Made by a program: the position numbers and the translations under genes. This document shows positions 1 through 3,898 of a DNA stretch of 6,750 nucleotides, in pieces. The notes beneath the pieces are model-generated. The model did no database searches. It saw only the letters and a list, made by a program, of their open reading frames with translations, and was not told the DNA's origin. Position 1 is the stretch's first letter. Every line of letters starts with the position of its first letter. Source of the DNA: Bacteroidales bacterium (GTDB lineage Bacteria > Bacteroidota > Bacteroidia > Bacteroidales > UBA7960); assembly GCA_003557965.1 (NCBI GenBank), contig PWND01000191.1:1-6750 (forward strand), in the 5' to 3' direction.

Positions 1-1418
1 GAAATATATATTTCAGGCAGGAAAACTATGAAAATTCATATAAATATCACAGAGAATCACTTGAAAAGAAAATTGAGCTGGATGATAAGCGTGGCATTGC
101 AGTTTCGTATAATAATCTTGGGGCGATAAAGTACATAAAAGATGAATTCGACACTGCAATAAATTATTATAGAAAAGCGGGACAGATAAATGAGGAAATA
201 AATGAAAAAAACAGGTTAGCAGCAAATTTTAATAATATAGGCCTTGTATATAATTATATGGAGAACTATGATAAGGCATTGGAATATTATTTGAAGTCAT
301 ATTACATTGCAGAAAATGCAGGAATAATAGAATTTATACCTGCTTTGCTAAACAATATTGGCCTTGTACATCAAAGCCTGCTACAAAATGAGAAAGCTTT
401 GGATTATTTTCGTAATGCTTCAGAGTATGCTGATAAAACCGGCGATATAAGCGTTAAAAGAGATGTTTTCCAAAATTTTTACCTAACTTATAATCAAATG
501 GAGGATTATAAAAATGCTTTAAAGTATCATAAGAAGTATTTTGAGGTTAGTGACAGCCTTTTAAACGAGAATGTGAAAAGCCAAATTTCGGAATTAAAAA
601 TAGCTTTTGACGTTGAGAAAAAAGAAAATCAAATTGAGCTTCTTAATATAGAAAGAGATTTGCATTTATTGAAGATCAGGCAAAGCAGGTATTTGTTGAT
701 TACTTTGATATCAGGTACGCTTTTGCTGTCGGCACTGGTAATAACTCTAATAGTTTATAGAAACCGTAAGCGCACCCAAAGAGAGCTTCTAAAAAGAGTT
801 ATTGAAACAGAAGAGATTGAGAGAAAAAGGTTTGCTGAAGATTTGCATGACAGCCTTGGGCCATCATTGTCGGCGGTGAAGATGTGTGTTGGCGCTATGG
901 GCAATGTTGAAGATGAAGAAAGAGACAGGATATCCGGGAATGCCCTTGAAATGCTTGATTCGGGAATAAAAAACATGCGTAATATTGCAAATAACCTTAT
1001 GCCTGTTGAAATAGAAAAACAAGGCTTTATGAATGCCCTTAAAAGCTTTGCAAATAGAGTATCCGACAGTAAAAGAATCAAAGTAAACCTTGAAAATAAA
1101 AATGGTGACGAAATTCTTGATAAAACTGTTGAAATTGTTTTGTACAGGGTGGTTTGTGAGCTGATAAATAATACTGTAAAGCATTCAGGAGCAGAAAATG
1201 TATTTATTAAAGTGTTCAAAAATGCTAAAAATTTAACAATAAAATATAGCGATGATGGTGAAGGTTTTGATTTTCAGAAGTATAAAATTTCAGAACAAAA
1301 GAAAGGGATAGGCTTAAATAGTTTGAATTACAGAATTAAAACTATTAACGGGAAGTTGGTTATAAATAGTAAAAAAGGGGAGGGTATGCAGGCATTAATA
1401 GAAGTTGTAACCACATAA
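1..1418 (+). CDS. TPR-repeat sensor histidine kinase, HisKA_3 family (5' end outside window)
   Basis: This is the sensor kinase of a two-component system. It should autophosphorylate on a histidine and pass the phosphate to the regulator encoded 15 bp downstream. The frame is open from the first complete codon at position 3, so the gene is 5'-truncated by the window; the ATG at 258 lies inside a TPR and is not the true start. Numbering the 471 visible residues from position 3: TPR units of about 40 residues fill 1-190 (recurring 'NNIGLVY...Y.KALEYY' pattern), a charged, probably coiled-coil linker spans 185-228, and one hydrophobic segment lies at about 230-252. The HisKA_3 dimerisation helix carries 'AEDLHDSLGPSLSAVK' with phospho-acceptor His282. 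The HATPase domain shows an N-box 'ELINNTVKH' (386-394), 'DDGEGFD' (417-423) and 'GIGL' (435-438). Family knowledge suggests an N-terminal signal peptide and periplasmic TPRs, but neither topology nor signal can be checked here. No receiver domain is present. Confidence 0.93.
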   Translation, partial: NIYFRQENYENSYKYHRESLEKKIELDDKRGIAVSYNNLGAIKYIKDEFDTAINYYRKAGQINEEINEKNRLAANFNNIGLVYNYMENYDKALEYYLKSYYIAENAGIIEFIPALLNNIGLVHQSLLQNEKALDYFRNASEYADKTGDISVKRDVFQNFYLTYNQMEDYKNALKYHKKYFEVSDSLLNENVKSQISELKIAFDVEKKENQIELLNIERDLHLLKIRQSRYLLITLISGTLLLSALVITLIVYRNRKRTQRELLKRVIETEEIERKRFAEDLHDSLGPSLSAVKMCVGAMGNVEDEERDRISGNALEMLDSGIKNMRNIANNLMPVEIEKQGFMNALKSFANRVSDSKRIKVNLENKNGDEILDKTVEIVLYRVVCELINNTVKHSGAENVFIKVFKNAKNLTIKYSDDGEGFDFQKYKISEQKKGIGLNSLNYRIKTINGKLVINSKKGEGMQALIEVVTT

Positions 1419-1433
1419 GCAATAATTACAGTT

Positions 1434-2072
1434 ATGGAAAAAATAAAGGTTGTTATAGTTGAAGATAATGAGTTTTTCAGACATGGTGTTGAGGTTTTGC
1501 TTAACAGCTTCAAAATTTATGAAATAACAGGAGTGTTTAATAATGGACAGGAGTTTTATAAAGCACTGGATAACCTTGATGCTGATGTTGTTTTGATGGA
1601 TGTTAAAATGCCGTTAATGGATGGCATAACAGCAACAAAACATGCAATTGAAGCATGTCCCGATATTAAGATATTGGTTTTAACGATGTTTGGTGAAGAA
1701 AACTTGCTGAAAAACATGATAAAAGCTGGCGTAAAAGGATTTATTTTGAAAGATATTGATAAAGATGCTTTTGATATTGCAGTAAGAACTGTTAATGCCG
1801 ACGGGAACTATTACTCAGAAGAAATGTTGAAATACTTAACAAAATCCTATTTATCTTCAGAATCTGAAAATGAAAACCTGATAACAACCCGTGAGATGGA
1901 GGTGCTGTCATTGATATCACAAGGCTGTAGCAACCAGGAAATAGCAGAAAAACTATGCATTAGTATAAGAACAGTTGAAGGGCATAAAACAAATTTGATT
2001 TCAAAAACAGGTTCGAAAAACATTGTTGACTTATTGTTGTATGCTGTAAAAAACAACATTATTGCCATATAA
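1434..2072 (+). CDS. NarL/FixJ-family response regulator (receiver plus LuxR-type HTH)
   Basis: This is a DNA-binding response regulator of 212 residues, the usual length for the NarL/FixJ family. The receiver domain (about 3-120) has the acidic pair Glu10-Asp11, the phospho-acceptor Asp56 in 'VLMDVKMP', the switch residue Thr84 and Lys106 in 'ILKD'. After a short acidic linker (about 139-149), a LuxR-type helix-turn-helix spans about 149-206, with 'LITTREMEVLSLISQG', 'SNQEIAEKL' and 'SIRTVEGHKTNL'. The start at 1434 follows the kinase stop by 15 bp, fits the receiver N-terminus ('MEKIKVVIVEDN') and has no clear Shine-Dalgarno site, which is normal for Bacteroidetes. Close spacing and the matching HisKA_3/NarL classes make it the likely cognate partner of the upstream kinase. 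Its target genes cannot be deduced from the window. Confidence 0.95.
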   Translation: MEKIKVVIVEDNEFFRHGVEVLLNSFKIYEITGVFNNGQEFYKALDNLDADVVLMDVKMPLMDGITATKHAIEACPDIKILVLTMFGEENLLKNMIKAGVKGFILKDIDKDAFDIAVRTVNADGNYYSEEMLKYLTKSYLSSESENENLITTREMEVLSLISQGCSNQEIAEKLCISIRTVEGHKTNLISKTGSKNIVDLLLYAVKNNIIAI

Positions 2073-2119
2073 ATTTTCCAATTTGTGTTTAGTTATTGAG
2101 GTTAAGGTTGAGAAAGCTC

Positions 2120-2137
2120 AAAGGTGAAAGGTGAAAG
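2120..2137. repeat. 7-bp tandem repeat (AAAGGTG)
   Basis: Two perfect copies of AAAGGTG lie at 2120-2126 and 2127-2133, followed by a partial AAAG at 2134-2137. The tract marks the left edge of the repeat mosaic, about 50 bp after the response-regulator stop codon. It is outside any gene and I see no ribosome-binding or promoter role for it. Confidence 0.7.
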
Positions 2138-2140
2138 TCT

Positions 2141-2160
2141 CTCAGTGTGCCTCAGTGGTT
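2141..2160 (-). repeat. Left arm of a 20-bp imperfect inverted repeat
   Basis: Read on the minus strand this is AACCACTGAGGCACACTGAG. It matches 18 of 20 positions of the plus-strand sequence at 2477-2496 (AACCACGGAGGTACACTGAG). The two arms face each other across 316 bp and bracket the palindrome and most of the other repeat units. They could be the ends of a composite element or simply two members of the same repeat family in opposite orientation. Confidence 0.7.
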
Positions 2161-2176
2161 AAAATGTTTTAGCCCC

Positions 2177-2278
2177 TATAAAATTGGAACACGGATTATA
2201 CGGATTAGACAGATAATCACAGATAAACAAATCCGTGAAAATCAGTCCAATCGGTGTCATCTGTGTTCTATTTTTTTA
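2177..2278. repeat. Long imperfect palindrome of ACGGAT/ATCCGT half-sites
   Basis: Four direct units lie in the left arm, at 2191 (ACGGAT), 2200 (ACGGAT), 2209 (ACAGAT) and 2219 (ACAGAT). Four inverted units lie in the right arm, at 2231 (ATCCGT), 2241 (ATCAGT), 2250 (ATCGGT) and 2259 (ATCTGT). The two arms have mirror-image spacing (9, 9, 10 then 10, 9, 9), so every unit pairs with its partner about one centre at 2227.5. Across the 40 pairs from 2186 to 2269 I count 29 Watson-Crick and 3 G-T pairs. Complementarity resumes in the flanking A/T tracts, and a T7 run sits at 2271-2277. Transcribed RNA could fold into a long bulged hairpin. It might also terminate the two-component operon, but that is only inference. 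Confidence 0.75.
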
Positions 2279-2324
2279 TAACCACAGTGTTACACAAAGA
2301 CACGAGAGCATAGTCCGAGAGCCA

Positions 2325-2342
2325 GAGAGAACTGAGAGAACT
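2325..2342. repeat. Perfect 9-bp tandem repeat (GAGAGAACT x2)
   Basis: GAGAGAACT occurs at 2325-2333 and again immediately at 2334-2342. It lies in a stretch (2282-2350) of more degraded CACAAAG, CACGAGA and CCAGAGA units that resembles the better-preserved four-unit blocks further right. It is non-coding and its function is unknown. Confidence 0.65.
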
Positions 2343-2406
2343 AAGGGTACACGAGCTGCAAAGAGGTTTTATACATAAAATCCGCGAAATAGCTTTTTAG
2401 TTGTAA

Positions 2407-2447
2407 CGCAAAGGTGCGCCAAGGTTTTCGCAGAGGTACGCAAAGAG
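2407..2447. repeat. Four-unit phased repeat, CGCAAAGGT type
   Basis: The units are CGCAAAGGT (2407), CGCCAAGGT (2417), CGCAGAGGT (2429) and CGCAAAGAG (2439), with start-to-start distances of 10, 12 and 10 bp. This is close to one helical turn per unit, so all four present the same DNA face. The last unit overlaps a small possible stem, GCAAAG/TTTTGC, at 2440-2455. No gene overlaps it. Confidence 0.75.
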
Positions 2448-2476
2448 CCTTTTGCCAACTCCCCAATAAATAAATT

Positions 2477-2496
2477 AACCACGGAGGTACACTGAG
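2477..2496 (+). repeat. Right arm of the 20-bp imperfect inverted repeat
   Basis: AACCACGGAGGTACACTGAG is the partner of the minus-strand copy at 2141-2160, with 18 of 20 bases identical and differences at the 7th and 12th bases. It also forms the first two units of the CACGGAG array that continues to 2518. Confidence 0.7.
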
Positions 2497-2518
2497 TTTC
2501 TACACGGAATTGCACAGA
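2480..2518. repeat. Four-unit phased repeat, CACGGAG type
   Basis: The units are CACGGA (2480), CACTGA (2490), CACGGA (2503) and CACAGA (2513), with spacings of 10, 13 and 10 bp. That is nearly the same paired layout as the CGCAAAGG block at 2407-2447. The shared design suggests two families built on one plan, such as phased protein sites or decayed copies of one element. No function can be assigned. Confidence 0.75.
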
Positions 2519-2520
2519 GA

Positions 2521-2555
2521 AATCCGCAATCCGATATCCCACATCCAAAATCAAC
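2521..2555. repeat. Degenerate 7-bp tandem repeat (AATCCGA type), five units
   Basis: Five units follow one another without gaps: AATCCGC (2521), AATCCGA (2528), TATCCCA (2535), CATCCAA (2542) and AATCAAC (2549). The ATC core keeps exact 7-bp register even as the units degrade. This marks the right edge of the repeat mosaic, about 50 bp upstream of the predicted -33 box for the phosphofructokinase gene. Confidence 0.7.
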
Positions 2556-2605
2556 CATTTCCCCAATCAACCAATATTTTTTAAAGTTTTATTTAATAAA
2601 ACTGT

Positions 2606-2638
2606 TTTGTTTATGATATTTTTATAATTTTATATTTG
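2606..2638 (+). promoter_or_regulatory. Bacteroidetes-type promoter for the phosphofructokinase gene
   Basis: TTTG at 2606-2609 is separated by 21 bp from TATATTTG at 2631-2638. This fits the Bacteroidetes primary sigma consensus, a -33 TTTG followed 19-21 bp later by TAnnTTTG at -7. Transcription would begin at roughly 2642-2647, leaving a leader of about 60 nt before the start codon at 2708. The region is very AT-rich, so one chance match is possible, but both boxes are perfect and correctly spaced. Confidence 0.6.
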
Positions 2639-2644
2639 TAATAT

Positions 2645-2663
2645 GGGAAATGTTTGCTTTCCC
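2645..2663 (+). promoter_or_regulatory. Small stem-loop at the predicted 5' end of the phosphofructokinase mRNA
   Basis: GGGAAA (2645-2650) and TTTCCC (2658-2663) can form a perfect 6-bp stem with a 7-nt loop. It would lie at or just inside the predicted transcript start. It could stabilise the mRNA 5' end or be a protein site. No U-run follows closely enough to suggest a terminator. Confidence 0.4.
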
Positions 2664-2696
2664 GAATTTTAGTTAAATGTTTAATTTTTGAAAAAA

Positions 2697-2701
2697 AAGG
2701 A
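2697..2701 (+). promoter_or_regulatory. Shine-Dalgarno-like AAGGA before the phosphofructokinase start
   Basis: AAGGA ends six bases before the ATG at 2708, an acceptable distance for a ribosome-binding site. Bacteroidetes usually do without one. Together with the A-rich leader it supports the chosen start, from which the N-terminal 'GILTGGGDVPGLN' loop follows at the expected distance. Confidence 0.45.
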
Positions 2702-2707
2702 TAAAAG

Positions 2708-3898
2708 ATGAGAGCAAAAAAGAAAAAAGGAACTATTGGAATTTTAACAGGAGGCGGAGATGTGCCGGGCCTTAACCCTGCAATACGCGCAGTAACAATA
2801 AGAGCATTAAGAGAGGGGTACCGCGTAATTGGCATAAAGAGAGGCTGGGCAGGAATGGTAGATATTATTAGGGATAAAAAAGCAAATAATGATAATAATT
2901 TTCAGGTGCTTACAGAAGACCTGGTAAATCGTTCCGGAAGGACCGGAGGTACATTTCTGCATACTTCCAGAACCAGGCCAAGCCATATCCCGTTAAAATC
3001 TGTTCCAGACCATTTAAAAGATAAATATAAAGCTGAAGTTAATGATTTAACAAAAGAAGTTCTTAAAAACATAGATTTTTTAGATCTTGATTATATTATT
3101 CCTATTGGCGGCGATGATACTTTAAGCTATGCTGTGAGGCTTTACCAGGAGGGAGTTAAAGTTGTAGCAATTCCTAAAACAATGGATAATGATGTTTCCG
3201 GTACTGATTATTGTATTGGTTTTAGTACGTGTGTTACCCGTACAATAGAGATGACAAACCTGCTAAGGACGTCTGCCGGCTCGCACGAGAGAATTCTTGT
3301 AATTGAAGTTTTTGGCCGTTATGCCGGCTTTACTGCATTGCTGCCAACGATGGCCGGTGCAGCCAACAGGTGTGTTATTCCTGAGCATAAATTTAAAATT
3401 GAACACTTGACGGAATTATTAGTAGAAGACCGTAGGCAAAACCCATCAAACTACTCAGTAGTCCTGGTTTCTGAAGGTGCCACTTTTGAAGGCAGCGATA
3501 TGATGTTTGCTAACCTGGAAAAGGATATGTATGGGCATGCAAAGCTTGGTGGCATAGGTGATGCTGTTAGTGCCAGGATTAAAGATCATGCCCCGGGTTT
3601 TAATAAAGGGAAAAAGGTAGAAACAATTTTCCAACATCTTGGATACCTTGTCAGGTCAGGCGACCCGGACGCAATTGACAGTATTGTGCCTATGGCCTAC
3701 GGAAACCTTGCATTTGACCTGATTCTTAAGGGAATTCATGGCAGATTGGTTATCTTAAAAAATGGCCGCTACGACAACATCCCGGTAGATATTGTTACCA
3801 GTGTTAAAAAATTTGTAGATGTTGATAAACATTATAATAAGGAAAGATTAAGGCCGGTTTATGAATCATTCATTGATAAACCCCTGTTTCTCATTTAA
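2708..3898 (+). CDS. pfp: 6-phosphofructokinase, predicted pyrophosphate-dependent
   Basis: This cytoplasmic glycolytic enzyme phosphorylates fructose 6-phosphate to fructose 1,6-bisphosphate. Its 396 residues compare with about 320 for E. coli PfkA; the extra length includes insertions at about 57-72 and 92-118. Core motifs are the nucleotide/phosphate loop 'GGGDVPGLN' (15-23), Arg88 in 'FLHTSRTRP', 'GGDD' (134-137), 'PKTMDND' (156-162) with catalytic Asp160, Arg195, 'EVFGRYAG' (200-207) and Glu256 in 'VSEGA'. Asp137 replaces the Gly of ATP enzymes (GGDG) and Lys157 replaces the Gly of 'PGTIDND'. In characterised family members this pair marks PPi-dependent enzymes, whose reaction is reversible. 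Two sugar-phosphate-side positions differ from E. coli: Tyr313 stands where His249 would be, and Ile307 where Arg243 would be. The gene appears monocistronic with its own promoter and converges on uvrC. If the donor prediction fails, the name pfkA would apply. Confidence 0.93.
   Translation: MRAKKKKGTIGILTGGGDVPGLNPAIRAVTIRALREGYRVIGIKRGWAGMVDIIRDKKANNDNNFQVLTEDLVNRSGRTGGTFLHTSRTRPSHIPLKSVPDHLKDKYKAEVNDLTKEVLKNIDFLDLDYIIPIGGDDTLSYAVRLYQEGVKVVAIPKTMDNDVSGTDYCIGFSTCVTRTIEMTNLLRTSAGSHERILVIEVFGRYAGFTALLPTMAGAANRCVIPEHKFKIEHLTELLVEDRRQNPSNYSVVLVSEGATFEGSDMMFANLEKDMYGHAKLGGIGDAVSARIKDHAPGFNKGKKVETIFQHLGYLVRSGDPDAIDSIVPMAYGNLAFDLILKGIHGRLVILKNGRYDNIPVDIVTSVKKFVDVDKHYNKERLRPVYESFIDKPLFLI

Larger units (their letters stand above)
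2120..2555. repeat. Intergenic mosaic of short phased repeats
   Basis: The 635-bp gap between the response regulator and the phosphofructokinase holds no credible gene. Most of it is built from degenerate 7-13 bp units: AAAGGTG (2120-2137), an inverted CAC-GAG pair (2141-2160), a long ACGGAT/ATCCGT palindrome (2177-2278), CACAGAG-like units (2282-2350), CGCAAAGG units (2407-2447), CACGGAG units (2480-2518) and AATCCGA units (2521-2555). A 65-codon minus-strand frame at 2369-2566 is translated repeat and lacks family features. From memory, such CACAGAG/CACGGAT/CGCAAAGG strings recur in intergenic regions of environmental Bacteroidetes and some other phyla. Their function is not known to me. 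No transposase or recombinase is adjacent. Sub-elements are listed separately. Confidence 0.8.

Noticed and set aside
755..1219. 154-codon minus-strand open frame opposite the histidine kinase
   Set aside because: It lies opposite conserved HisKA_3 and HATPase coding sequence, shows no recognisable domain and has no independent expression signals.
258..1418. Kinase gene starting at the ATG at 258
   Set aside because: The same frame is open back to position 3 and encodes further TPR units in the same register, so 258 is internal and the gene begins upstream of the window.
2108..2121. Hairpin TTGAG-AAAG-CTCAA as terminator of the two-component operon
   Set aside because: The stem is only 5 bp and is not followed by a T-run. 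The palindrome at 2177-2278 with its T7 tract is a better, though unproven, candidate.
2120..2555. CRISPR array in the repeat-rich spacer
   Set aside because: The units are 6-13 bp, degenerate and lack unique spacers of 25-40 bp between conserved repeats. No cas gene is present.
2369..2566. 65-codon minus-strand open frame in the repeat spacer
   Set aside because: It is made of translated CGCAAAGG, CACGGAG and AATCCGA repeats, has no family-like motif and no convincing start signal. It is best read as a chance frame through repeats.
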